A stretch of DNA of 55,446 bases from JAGVPT01 sp035500675 (lineage in GTDB: Bacteria; Bacteroidota; Ignavibacteria; UBA10030; UBA8401): NCBI GenBank assembly GCA_035500675.1, contig DATJXA010000145.1:1-55446 (forward strand), in the 5' to 3' direction. A model generated the notes under the pieces. It saw nothing but the letters and a program-made list of their open reading frames with translations, searched no databases and was not told the DNA's origin. This document shows, one piece after another, positions 41,061 to 49,436 of the stretch. Position numbers and translations under genes: made by a program. Numbering within the stretch: the stretch's first letter is position 1; every line of letters begins with the position of its first letter.

Positions 41061-43247
41061 TCATCCGATGCGGACGTACGCAAGCAGATCTTTATAGATC
41101 GACTCGAATCTCGATCGTATTGCTTGATGCTCCGTGAGGCGAAGATGAGGATCGCGTTCTACGAGGTCGAACGCTTCTTTGCGGGCGCGGATGAGGATCT
41201 CTGCATCTCGGAGAAGATCGGCAGCGGAAAACATAGGAAGCCCGCTTTGGCGCGTTCCAAAAAAATCCCCAGCACCGCGGATGTTGAGGTCCACTTCGGC
41301 GATCTTGAACCCGTCGTTTGTATCTACCATAGTTTGGAGCCTTTTCGAGGCATCTGCAAACTGTCGTTGCGCCTCCCCCCTGTCCGAAGCCAGTTGAGTC
41401 CGGCGTTTCAAAAGAAGATCGTCCTTTAAAAGAATGCAGTAGGATTGATCCCCTCCACGACCAACCCGTCCCCGCAGCTGGTGGAGCTGCGATAACCCGA
41501 ATCGTTCGGCATTCTCAATGATCATGATCGTAGCGTTCGGAATATCGATGCCTACTTCGATGACAGTTGTAGCGACCAGTATGTCGATTTCCTTCGATTT
41601 GAACGCTTCCATAACTTCGTCTTTTTCCGCTGTCGACAGGCGTCCGTGAAGGAGCCCCAGCTTACAGCCGATGAAGTCGTGCTCGCCCAATTTTTTGAAT
41701 TCGGCAGTTGCAGCTTTAAGGTCTACTTTCTCCGACTCTTCAATAAGAGGGTAGACGATATACGCCTGCCTCCCTTTCCGGATCTCTTCTTTGACGAAAT
41801 CGAAGACCTTCTTTTTTTCTTTGTCCGTTCTGACGGCGGTTTTTACCGGCTTTCGGCTTTTCGGCAGTTCGTCGATCACCGAGACGTCGAGGTCGCCGTA
41901 CAGTGTGAGCGAGAGCGTTCGCGGTATCGGAGTGGCCGTCATGACGATGACGTCCGGATTCGCTTTCCCTTTCTCCCGGAGAAGCGCACGCTGAGCCACG
42001 CCGAAACGATGCTGTTCGTCGACGATGACAAGCCCCAGCGATGCAAATTCGACATGTTCCTGAAGCAGCGCATGCGTGCCGATCACGATGTTTGCAGTCC
42101 CTCCGCGAATATCCTCTAGAACATCTTCACGCAATTTCCTCTTTTGGCCTCCTGTGAGGAGCCGGATATTGACGGGTAATTCCCGCAAAAAATTCTTCAG
42201 CGTAAAGAAATGCTGCTCGGCCAAGATCTCCGTCGGCGCCATCAAAGCGCACTGGAATCCGTTCTCGACTGCGACGAGCATCGCAAACAGCGCAACGATC
42301 GTCTTTCCGCTTCCGACATCCCCTTGCAACAATCTGTTCATCGGCTGCGGCCGGCTCATGTCATCGGTGATTTCTCTGATCACGCGTCGTTGTGCGTTCG
42401 TCAATTCAAAGGGGAGCGCGTCGAGCAATCGTCTGGCGAGTTCGCTTTTAACGGAAAATGGAATACCCGTCAATTCTCCCTTAAGCTCCTTTCGGCGATA
42501 CGCCATGAGGAGCTGGAAGAAAAATAGCTCGTCGAATGAAAGACGCGCTAACGCAGTATCGCGTTGCTCATAGGTGCGGGGAAAATGGATTGCCTTAAGG
42601 GATGAGCGCAGATCGAGGAGATGTTGGCGTTCGATGAGCGCCGGGCTAAGATGCTCGACGATTGCGCCGAGATTTTCCTTTAAGGCGTTGCGGATGATCC
42701 TGCGGAACCCGCGGTTGTCGAGACCGACCTGCCGGAGTTCTTCGCTCGAACGATACTTCGGGATAATTGCGCCCGTATGAAGAAGGGAATTCCAATCGGT
42801 CTCGTCCTCCGCGTCTCTGGTCTTCAACCTGTCGAATTCCGGATGAATGAACTGAGGGCGGTTGAGCTTGTCCAATTCCGGAACGGCAGAAACTGCCAAG
42901 ACCTCTCCCACTTCGAAGGCCTTTTGATACCATTGGACCGCCGCAAAAAAAACGCACGTGAGATATCCTGTTTCATCCTTCAAGGTAAGGAAGTACATCT
43001 GCTTCCCCCGTCTCGTCCTCTTTACTTCCTGCCGAAAGACTGAGCCGATCACGGTGACTTCGTTTCCGGCGGACACGAACTTTGGCAGGTCTTTGATTTT
43101 TGTGATCTGCGACCGGTCGAGATAACCTCGAGGGAGATAATACAGAAGCTTGGGAATGGAGTCGACGCCGATCTCTTTCAACACGGCCGCGCGCTTCGGG
43201 CCCACTCCCCTGACGAATTGCAGTGATTCTTTCTTCTGGATGCTCAA
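41061..43247 (-). CDS. recG: ATP-dependent DNA helicase RecG
   Basis: 728 aa. An N-terminal wedge/OB domain (about residues 60-160: YLDRSQITKIKDL, GSVFRQEVKRTRRGK) precedes two helicase lobes. Walker A is QGDVGSGKT near 312, motif II DEQHRFG near 408, motif III MTATPIPRTL, and motif VI QLRGRVGRGGDQSYC. It remodels stalled replication forks and Holliday junctions. The only start matching the conserved N-terminus is TTG at 43247, with no strong ribosome site, so expression may be low or the start later. gpsA ends 88 bp upstream on the same strand. Confidence 0.96.
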   Translation of the reverse strand: MSIQKKESLQFVRGVGPKRAAVLKEIGVDSIPKLLYYLPRGYLDRSQITKIKDLPKFVSAGNEVTVIGSVFRQEVKRTRRGKQMYFLTLKDETGYLTCVFFAAVQWYQKAFEVGEVLAVSAVPELDKLNRPQFIHPEFDRLKTRDAEDETDWNSLLHTGAIIPKYRSSEELRQVGLDNRGFRRIIRNALKENLGAIVEHLSPALIERQHLLDLRSSLKAIHFPRTYEQRDTALARLSFDELFFFQLLMAYRRKELKGELTGIPFSVKSELARRLLDALPFELTNAQRRVIREITDDMSRPQPMNRLLQGDVGSGKTIVALFAMLVAVENGFQCALMAPTEILAEQHFFTLKNFLRELPVNIRLLTGGQKRKLREDVLEDIRGGTANIVIGTHALLQEHVEFASLGLVIVDEQHRFGVAQRALLREKGKANPDVIVMTATPIPRTLSLTLYGDLDVSVIDELPKSRKPVKTAVRTDKEKKKVFDFVKEEIRKGRQAYIVYPLIEESEKVDLKAATAEFKKLGEHDFIGCKLGLLHGRLSTAEKDEVMEAFKSKEIDILVATTVIEVGIDIPNATIMIIENAERFGLSQLHQLRGRVGRGGDQSYCILLKDDLLLKRRTQLASDRGEAQRQFADASKRLQTMVDTNDGFKIAEVDLNIRGAGDFFGTRQSGLPMFSAADLLRDAEILIRARKEAFDLVERDPHLRLTEHQAIRSRFESIYKDLLAYVRIG

Positions 43248-43335
43248 TGGAATCTGGCGGAATTGTAAACGCTGAATATGGAGCGCGACTATCGTCGGCC
43301 CCGGGGAGTGGCGGGGGATCTAATTTACGAGGGGG

Positions 43336-44337
43336 TCACGCTGTCTCCCCTTTTACTTCGCGCGTCATCAGCTCTTCAGTTGCAGCGTGGGGATTCTTCC
43401 CTTCAAACAAAATTTTGTGGACTTCGGAAAAGATCGCCATTTCGATATGGTGTTTCTCTGCCAGGTCGACGGACGATTGGCATGTCGCAACACCCTCAGC
43501 AACCATCACCATTTCCTTGAGCACATCGTCCAGCTTTCTTCCTTTGCCGACCTCTTCCCCCACATACCGGTTGCGGCTGTGTTTGCTCATGCACGTCACA
43601 AAAAGATCGCCCACCCCCGTAAGCCCGGCAAACGTTCGCGGCAACGCTCCCATCTTCACTCCGAGGCGCGTCATTTCGGCGATGCCGCGGGTCATGATCG
43701 CCGCTTTCGTATTGTCCCCGAACCCGGCTCCGTCGACGACCCCCGCGCCGACCGCGATGACATTTTTCAACGCGCCGCCGAGCTCTACTCCCCGGATGTC
43801 GTCGTTGACGTACACCCTGAACCACGGCGCGTTGAACGCCGCCGCGACAACTTTTGCCGTCTTCATATTGAAAGAGGCCGAGACGACCGCGGTCGGCATT
43901 TTACGGCTCACCTCTTCGGCATGACTCGGCCCCGAGAGAATTGCGAGGTTCGCCTTCTTCTCATGCTCAAGGACATCGAGCATCACTTCGGACATCGTCA
44001 TGAGAGAATGGTTCTCGATCCCCTTTGCAACATTGACGATGATCGTGTTCGAAAGCTCATGATGAGCAATTTGCTGGATGACCGATCGAAGGAATTGCGA
44101 AGGGACTGCGGAGACGATAATATCCTTCTTGTAGGCGGCTTCTTGGATATCCGTGAGGATGGAGATCTTCTTCGGGATCTTTATGCCCGGCAGGAAAGCC
44201 GGGTTCTCCCTCGATTCGAGCATCAGCGCGGCTTGCTCGGGCCGGTACGTCCACAGCGCAACATCGTGGCGATTTTCGGAAAGCAGGATTGCGAGGGTCG
44301 TTCCCCAGCTACCGGCTCCAAGGACAGCAATGCGCAT
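43336..44337 (-). CDS. gpsA: NAD(P)-dependent glycerol-3-phosphate dehydrogenase
   Basis: 333 aa. The N-terminal Rossmann motif is GAGSWGTT (7-14), and the catalytic region has GGALKNVIAVGAGVVDGAGFG with the active-site Lys. TRGIAEM and FAGLTGVGDLFVTC follow. It reduces dihydroxyacetone phosphate to sn-glycerol-3-phosphate for phospholipids. plsY, the enzyme that acylates this product, ends 42 bp upstream on the same strand, so the two genes form a phospholipid-precursor pair. Confidence 0.97.
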   Translation of the reverse strand: MRIAVLGAGSWGTTLAILLSENRHDVALWTYRPEQAALMLESRENPAFLPGIKIPKKISILTDIQEAAYKKDIIVSAVPSQFLRSVIQQIAHHELSNTIIVNVAKGIENHSLMTMSEVMLDVLEHEKKANLAILSGPSHAEEVSRKMPTAVVSASFNMKTAKVVAAAFNAPWFRVYVNDDIRGVELGGALKNVIAVGAGVVDGAGFGDNTKAAIMTRGIAEMTRLGVKMGALPRTFAGLTGVGDLFVTCMSKHSRNRYVGEEVGKGRKLDDVLKEMVMVAEGVATCQSSVDLAEKHHIEMAIFSEVHKILFEGKNPHAATEELMTREVKGETA

Positions 44338-44379
44338 GACGCATCTTCGTCAGTGAGGAAATGAAATGATGAACCGCGG

Positions 44380-45057
44380 CTACGTGCGCGGGGACGACCC
44401 CCGAAAGTTCGTCAGCTTATTCTCCGTCCCGTGAATAAGCCTCTTGATGTTCTCGCGGTGCGTGTAGATGAGGAGAAGAGAAGTTCCGATGGCGAAAAAG
44501 ATCAACGTGTGATATCCCTGGATTTCGACTTTGAAAATATTTTCACGGAAGAACATGGTCAACGGGAACGCGACGGCGCCTGCGAGAGAACCGAGAGAGA
44601 CATAGCGTGAGCTGGAGAACACGGCGGCGAAAATAACCACGGCCACGGCAAATTCTACCGGCGCCAACGCAAGCAGCATGCCGGCTCCGGTCGCAACGCC
44701 CTTGCCTCCTTTAAATCCGGCAAAGAGCGTCCATACATGCCCCAAAATTGCTGCCACGCCGCAGATAATTTGGACAACGGTGAAGTCCTCAAAGGGCGTC
44801 CTGTTCTGAAACGGCAGCGACGGATCCCAGAACAAACGGGCAATAAAAATCGTCGCGACAACTCCTTTGAAAAGGTCGAAGAGGATCACTGCGAGGCCAA
44901 TCTTCCATCCGAGCACACGCATGACGTTCGTGCCGCCGGCGTTTCCGCTGCCGTGCTGACGAATGTCCACCCCATGGAAAAGTTTTGACGCGATGATGCT
45001 CGTCGGGATGGACCCTACGATGTAACTCAATACGACAACGATGGCAAGGTTAAACAT
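44380..45057 (-). CDS. plsY: Glycerol-3-phosphate acyltransferase PlsY
   Basis: 225 aa with about five TM helices. The conserved loops are GSGNAGGTNVMRVLG (motif 1, glycerol-phosphate site), FAGFKGGKGVATGAGMLLAL (motif 2) and a late HRENIKRL. It transfers the acyl group from acyl-phosphate to glycerol-3-phosphate in the inner membrane, the first step of phospholipid synthesis in most bacteria. PlsX, which makes acyl-phosphate, is not in this window. It is co-directional with gpsA downstream. Confidence 0.96.
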   Translation of the reverse strand: MFNLAIVVVLSYIVGSIPTSIIASKLFHGVDIRQHGSGNAGGTNVMRVLGWKIGLAVILFDLFKGVVATIFIARLFWDPSLPFQNRTPFEDFTVVQIICGVAAILGHVWTLFAGFKGGKGVATGAGMLLALAPVEFAVAVVIFAAVFSSSRYVSLGSLAGAVAFPLTMFFRENIFKVEIQGYHTLIFFAIGTSLLLIYTHRENIKRLIHGTENKLTNFRGSSPRT

Positions 45058-45073
45058 TGTGCATCCTTGAAGT

Positions 45074-45087
45074 AAGTTGGAAGTTGG
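45074..45087. repeat. Two tandem heptamers AAGTTGG
   Basis: AAGTTGG at 45074-45080 and 45081-45087, in the 69-bp gap between plsY and def. The flanking bases continue a looser seven-base rhythm. A minor member of the heptamer repeats seen elsewhere in the window. Confidence 0.45.
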
Positions 45088-45126
45088 CTTTGTTCATGGA
45101 CAAAATAGAAAATGACGCAATGAAAA

Positions 45127-45627
45127 TCAAGCAGACCTTGATAATTCCGACCTCAGGATAATATGCCTGGAACTTAGTGCGCGATCTATCGCTAAAATTC
45201 CGTCGATATGGTCGATTTCGTGCTGCAATAATTCCGCAAGCGCGCCGGCTGCTTGTATTTTTTTCGCAGCTCCGTTCTCATCGACGTAGCGTACTTCAAC
45301 GCTCGCGAACCGCCTCACGCGCACCAGGATGTCGGGAAAAGAGAAGCAGTCGTCCCATAGTTCGAACGTGCGCTTGCTCCATTTTGTCACGCGCGGATTG
45401 ATGAGCGCGCCGAGGCCCTTCGTGCGGATCACTATGATACGAAGCCGCACGCCGATTTGCGGGGCGGCGATCCCTCTCCCAAAACCTCGGCGAGCGCGAA
45501 AATCTTCGAGCGTATCCCGGAGGTCGCGAGTCGCTTTCCGGACCATCGGCGCAGAACAATCCTCTACTTCCGCGCATCGAGCGCGAAGGACCGGATCGCC
45601 TAAAAGTCGAATTCTGCGGACAGCCAT
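45127..45627 (-). CDS. def: Peptide deformylase, variant with altered EGCLS motif
   Basis: 166 aa. Motif 1 is G50-x-G52-IAAPQ, and motif 3 is QHEIDH (His136, Glu137, His140). Motif 2, normally EGCLS, reads DDCFS here (Asp92, Asp93, Cys94, Phe95, Ser96), so the metal-ligand Cys is kept but its flanks are changed. It should still bind metal and remove the formyl group from nascent N-termini, but could be a specialised homologue. It starts 12 bp after ispD. fmt, the usual partner, is not in this window, so I cannot tell whether a second, canonical def exists. Confidence 0.88.
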   Translation of the reverse strand: MAVRRIRLLGDPVLRARCAEVEDCSAPMVRKATRDLRDTLEDFRARRGFGRGIAAPQIGVRLRIIVIRTKGLGALINPRVTKWSKRTFELWDDCFSFPDILVRVRRFASVEVRYVDENGAAKKIQAAGALAELLQHEIDHIDGILAIDRALSSRHIILRSELSRSA

Positions 45628-45639
45628 TGAGGTGCGTGT

Positions 45640-46329
45640 TCAATCTTTGAAACGATGCGCAAGGACATTGGCAAAATCGAGGTCGTCCGGAGTCGTGATC
45701 TTGATATTGTCGAAGCTCCCGACGACGATCGCCGGCTGCACGTTGAGCATCTCGACCAAAGAAGCATCGTCGGTCGCGTCGATGTCTTCCCGATTGGCTT
45801 TTGCGTACGCGTCGACGAGAAGCTGCTTTGCGAACGCCTGCGGCGTCTGCGCGGACCAGAGCACCGACCGGTCGAGCGTCCGCTCGAAGAGGCCTTCCTG
45901 GCTCCCCACTTTGACGGTGTCTTTCATTCGCACGGCGACGACGGCAGCGGAGTGAGTCCGCGCCTTCTCGATCGCATCCTTGATGAGCTTCTGCTGAACG
46001 AAGGGCCTCACGGCATCGTGGACGACGACGATATCGGCGTTCGGACGTACGCGCGACAGCGCATTGGCGACTGAATCCTGTCTTCTTCTTCCCCCTTCAG
46101 CGATGGCCGTGACTTTCGAAATATGAAATTCGCTGATAAGAAATTCGATCTGATGGCGGCTCGACGGCTGGACGGCTACGACGATCTCGTCGACGGCGTC
46201 GCAGAGCTGGAACTTTTCGAGGGTGTGGATGACGATCGGCTTGCCGTGCAGGGTGAGGAATTGCTTGCTCACCGTGGACCCCATACGTTCTCCGGCTCCC
46301 GCAGCCGGGATGATCGCGCTCGTGAACAT
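45640..46329 (-). CDS. ispD: 2-C-methyl-D-erythritol 4-phosphate cytidylyltransferase
   Basis: 229 aa. The N-terminal nucleotide-binding loop is PAAGAGERMGSTVSKQFL (Arg and Lys contacts to CTP), followed by VHDAVRPF and RTLDRSVLWSAQTPQAF, TDDASLVE and ITTPDDLDFA. It couples methylerythritol phosphate to CMP in the MEP isoprenoid pathway. It lies six bases after the permease gene and 12 before def. ispF, often fused or adjacent, is not present here. Confidence 0.96.
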   Translation of the reverse strand: MFTSAIIPAAGAGERMGSTVSKQFLTLHGKPIVIHTLEKFQLCDAVDEIVVAVQPSSRHQIEFLISEFHISKVTAIAEGGRRRQDSVANALSRVRPNADIVVVHDAVRPFVQQKLIKDAIEKARTHSAAVVAVRMKDTVKVGSQEGLFERTLDRSVLWSAQTPQAFAKQLLVDAYAKANREDIDATDDASLVEMLNVQPAIVVGSFDNIKITTPDDLDFANVLAHRFKD

Positions 46330-46335
46330 CTCGCC

Positions 46336-48198
46336 TTACCTCTCTGTCGCTGGATGGACCGATTTCCCGAAATATTCGATCACAAAATTGAACCGCGGAA
46401 AAATTTTTGGGAGGCGCATGATGCTGAAGACCATGACGCCGATAGCCATCCGGTCGACCCACGATGAAAGGGGCCAGCCGAAATGGATCGTGAAGCTCTT
46501 GTGCGGAAGCTCGTAATTGAGAGCATAGAGAATTTCTACCATGCCGTCGTACAGCGTCTGGCCGTGATTGGCAAACCGGTAGTGGTTCGGGGCGAGTTTC
46601 TCCGGAATGCCCTGCCGCGGCGAGTAGAGGCTCACGTACATCGACATCGCGGATTTATCCTCCACGGTCATTTCCTGCGGCCGGCGAAAATAGATATGGA
46701 TACTGTCCACGTCGCTTTCCGCGATCGCGAAGATCATCTTCATCGGCACGTCCGTCTGCTGAATCTGTTTGATCTCGGGCGCCCGTTTCTTTGCAACGCG
46801 CAATCCGATGAAAAGGAAAACGACCGTCACGGTTCCCCATGTCAACGTGCCGTACGGCTTTTCGTACGCGAGATAAAGGAAACAACTCAAGAGAACGATG
46901 AAGAGAAAGAATGTCCCGACCCTCGACGTGTTATAGCCGCGGACATCCTTCGTTCCTTGAAAGTACCGGTAGATGAGGAGGCTGCCCGTGTTGATCGTGA
47001 AGCTTGCAAGGAGGCCGACGGCGTACATTTCCGCAAGAGTTTTTTGACTGCCGTTCGTGATGAAGACGATGAACGAGAAGAACAACGCGCTCATGATATG
47101 GATGCGATACAGCGATTGGCGCTTATTCGTCTTGATGATCCACGAGAAGCCGTAACGATGGGCGACCCTTTCCATCAGCTCGCTCGACGCGACATACGCG
47201 GTGTTGACCGCCATCATCAGCAATATGCTGGCGAGGATCCCGACGACATAGCCGAAGGGAATTCCGCCCACCATTTTTGCGAACTGGGTGATGAGGTCGG
47301 TCTCGTGCGCAGGGACGTCGATGTTCGATGCGAGAACGATCATCGACAGAAGAGGGGTAAAGATGCCGATCGTGAGCCCGAGAAAAATGTATGCCTTCCG
47401 GATATCGTGCCACGATTTCACAAGCCCGGCCGTCTGGACGACCGACTCTATTCCCGAATAGGCGAGGATACAACTCGAGATGCTGACGATGATGATGAAG
47501 TATGTGTCGAACCAGCTCCCTTGGTCGAACCGCTGCGCTGCGCTCGTAAAGGTATGCCCGATGAGATGAATGCCGTGCATGTCGGTCTGAAGGACACCGG
47601 CAGACAGGAGGTTGATCAGAATAAGGGCCGCGATGACGAAGATGCCGAACGTGAATTTTGCATTTTCTTTGATCCCCAGGATGTTCAACCCGGCGACAAA
47701 CCAAATCAGACAGAGTTCGGCGACAAATTTCCCCGCCGCCGAGACCGGAAAGAATGCCATCCCGTTTTCTACGGCGCTGACGGTCGAAATGCTTGCGGTG
47801 AGTACGTAATCAACGAGGATCGAAGCGACAGCGACGAACGATACGGTGGGGCCGAGAACGAGGTACGAGAACGAATAGACGCCTCCTCCGCGGATCCCGT
47901 GCAGCTCGAGGATCTCCGCGATCTCCACCATGCGCGTCGAGAGGATGCGCATGAGCAGCGAGGTGACGGCAAGATAAACGATCGCATGGAAGGCGATGAC
48001 GCGGAACGCTTCGCTCGGGGCGTAAAAAATGGACGTGAGTTCGTCCATGAGGGTGATGATGGCGATCGACAGCCACGTGAGCCACCAGCGCCCGTTCGAA
48101 AAATATGCGAGAAGGTTCTTCTTTGAAAGGAGGTAGGCGAACCCCCCGACAAGGGCGATGTTGACGACAACTGCGATCAGAAAACGTTCTGAGAACAT
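46336..48198 (-). CDS. APC-superfamily amino-acid/cation permease with C-terminal cytoplasmic domain
   Basis: 620 aa, longer than typical 12-TM APC carriers (about 450-500 aa). Roughly 12-14 hydrophobic segments fill residues 5-475. The stretch GIRGGGVYSFSYLVLGPTVS is the APC TM1-like glycine-rich unwound helix, preceded by two extra hydrophobic segments. The last 130 or so residues form a soluble domain (VPMKMIFAIAESDVDSIHIY onward). An SSELMERVAHRYGFSWIIKT loop is typical of the KUP/YbaT-like branches. The transported solute is not predictable. Genes on either side (ispD, queA) are unrelated in function. Confidence 0.88.
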   Translation of the reverse strand: MFSERFLIAVVVNIALVGGFAYLLSKKNLLAYFSNGRWWLTWLSIAIITLMDELTSIFYAPSEAFRVIAFHAIVYLAVTSLLMRILSTRMVEIAEILELHGIRGGGVYSFSYLVLGPTVSFVAVASILVDYVLTASISTVSAVENGMAFFPVSAAGKFVAELCLIWFVAGLNILGIKENAKFTFGIFVIAALILINLLSAGVLQTDMHGIHLIGHTFTSAAQRFDQGSWFDTYFIIIVSISSCILAYSGIESVVQTAGLVKSWHDIRKAYIFLGLTIGIFTPLLSMIVLASNIDVPAHETDLITQFAKMVGGIPFGYVVGILASILLMMAVNTAYVASSELMERVAHRYGFSWIIKTNKRQSLYRIHIMSALFFSFIVFITNGSQKTLAEMYAVGLLASFTINTGSLLIYRYFQGTKDVRGYNTSRVGTFFLFIVLLSCFLYLAYEKPYGTLTWGTVTVVFLFIGLRVAKKRAPEIKQIQQTDVPMKMIFAIAESDVDSIHIYFRRPQEMTVEDKSAMSMYVSLYSPRQGIPEKLAPNHYRFANHGQTLYDGMVEILYALNYELPHKSFTIHFGWPLSSWVDRMAIGVMVFSIMRLPKIFPRFNFVIEYFGKSVHPATER

Positions 48199-48228
48199 AC
48201 GACGATGGACGAAGTAGTGAGTGCGTCG

Positions 48229-49266
48229 TTACACGATCAACATTGCATCGCCGTAACTGTAAAAACGGTAGCCCTTTTTGATCGCCAGCTTGTACGCCCG
48301 CATCACGAAGTCGTGGTCGGCGAACGCAGCCGTGAGCATCAACAGCGTCGACTCCGGCATATGGAAATTGGTGATGAGCTTGTCGGCAATTTTGAAATCG
48401 TACGGAGGGAATATGAACTTGTCCGTCCACCCGCGGCTCGCTTTCAGATGTCCGTCCGTCGTGACGCTCGATTCGAGCGCCCTGCACGTACTTGTGCCGC
48501 AGACAAAGACGTTGCCGCGGTTATCGATGACGCGATTGACGATGTTCGCCGTCTGGTCGTTCACCTCGAAATATTCCGAATCCATCTTATGCTTGGTAAG
48601 GTCCTCGACCTCGACCGTCCGGAACGTCCCCAACCCGATGTGAAGGAGCACCGTCACAATTTTAACGCCCCGGCGCTCGAGTTTCTTCAGCAGCGGCTTC
48701 GTAAAGTGAAGCCCCGCCGTCGGGGCCGCTACTGCGCCGACCGTCTTCGCATAGACCGTCTGGTATGCGTCCTTGTCCTTCTCCGTCGGTTCACGTTTGA
48801 TATAATACGGCAGCGGCGTTTTGCCGATTTTTTCGATGAGCTTAAAAAAGTCCCCCTCGTAATTGAACCGCACCGTACGGCCGCGCGATGTCGTATTGTC
48901 GATCACCTCGCAGGAAAGGTTGCCGTTATCGAAGTAGATCTTATTGCCAATGCGTACTTTGCGCGCCGGGTCGACAATGACATCCCAAATATTGTCTTCC
49001 GCGTTGAGCTGACGAAGCAAAAACACTTCGATCTTCGCATTCGTCTTTTCTTTGCGGCCATACAAGCGCGCCTGGAATACCTTCGTCTCGTTGACGACAA
49101 GGCAATCCCCCTTTTTGAAATAGTCGACGATATCGCGAAAATGCTCTTCTACGATCGTTTCGTCGGCGCGGTTCAGCACCATCAATCTGGCGCGGTCGCG
49201 CGGAGATGCGGGGTGCTTTGCAATAAGATTCCGCGGTAAAGGGTATTTAAAGTCCGAGAGTTTCAT
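48229..49266 (-). CDS. queA: S-adenosylmethionine:tRNA ribosyltransferase-isomerase
   Basis: 345 aa from ATG 49266; the frame reaches 49356 but the family begins at MKLSDFKYPLP. Motifs are RDRARLMVLNR, GDCLVVNETKVFQARLYGRK, GAVAAPTAGLHFTKPLL, LHIGLGTFRTVEVEDLTKHKMDSEYFEV and MPESTLLMLTAAF. It adds the epoxycyclopentane ribosyl group from SAM to preQ1 in tRNA on the way to queuosine. No other queuosine gene or preQ1 riboswitch is in this window. The ribosome site is weak. Confidence 0.97.
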   Translation of the reverse strand: MKLSDFKYPLPRNLIAKHPASPRDRARLMVLNRADETIVEEHFRDIVDYFKKGDCLVVNETKVFQARLYGRKEKTNAKIEVFLLRQLNAEDNIWDVIVDPARKVRIGNKIYFDNGNLSCEVIDNTTSRGRTVRFNYEGDFFKLIEKIGKTPLPYYIKREPTEKDKDAYQTVYAKTVGAVAAPTAGLHFTKPLLKKLERRGVKIVTVLLHIGLGTFRTVEVEDLTKHKMDSEYFEVNDQTANIVNRVIDNRGNVFVCGTSTCRALESSVTTDGHLKASRGWTDKFIFPPYDFKIADKLITNFHMPESTLLMLTAAFADHDFVMRAYKLAIKKGYRFYSYGDAMLIV

Positions 49267-49358
49267 TGCAATCTGTTTCTTTCTGGGGAAACAATCCCTT
49301 TTGTGGAGGATGCGCTCCTCATCGTTGCGAGGTTGGAGCGGGTTAATTTTGGTCAATG

Positions 49359-49433
49359 AGCAGTTGACAGTAAACAGAAATCATCCGAAGGTCTACTCTC
49401 CGTGATTACTGCTTACTGTCTCCTGCCTACTCG
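49359..49433. repeat. Heptamer repeats in inverted arms between ppdK and queA
   Basis: GACAGTAAACAG (49366-49377) and CTGCTTACTGTC (49409-49420) are reverse complements at 11 of 12 positions. The right arm reads as heptamers: GATTACT, GCTTACT, GTCTCCT, GCCTACT. The left side has the same 7-bp rhythm (GAGCAGT, TGACAGT, AAACAGA). It lies just past the ppdK stop and may end that transcript. Confidence 0.6.
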
Positions 49434-49436
49434 CAT

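Noticed and set aside
40796..41083. 95-codon minus-strand open frame between recG and the kamA unit
   Set aside because: It covers the best promoter in the region and the recG 3' end; no ribosome site and no normal protein composition.
46483..48126. 547-codon plus-strand open frame opposite the APC permease
   Set aside because: Antisense shadow of a GC-rich, well-supported membrane-protein gene. Its translation is extremely Arg/Asp/Glu/His-rich, has no domain and no ribosome site.
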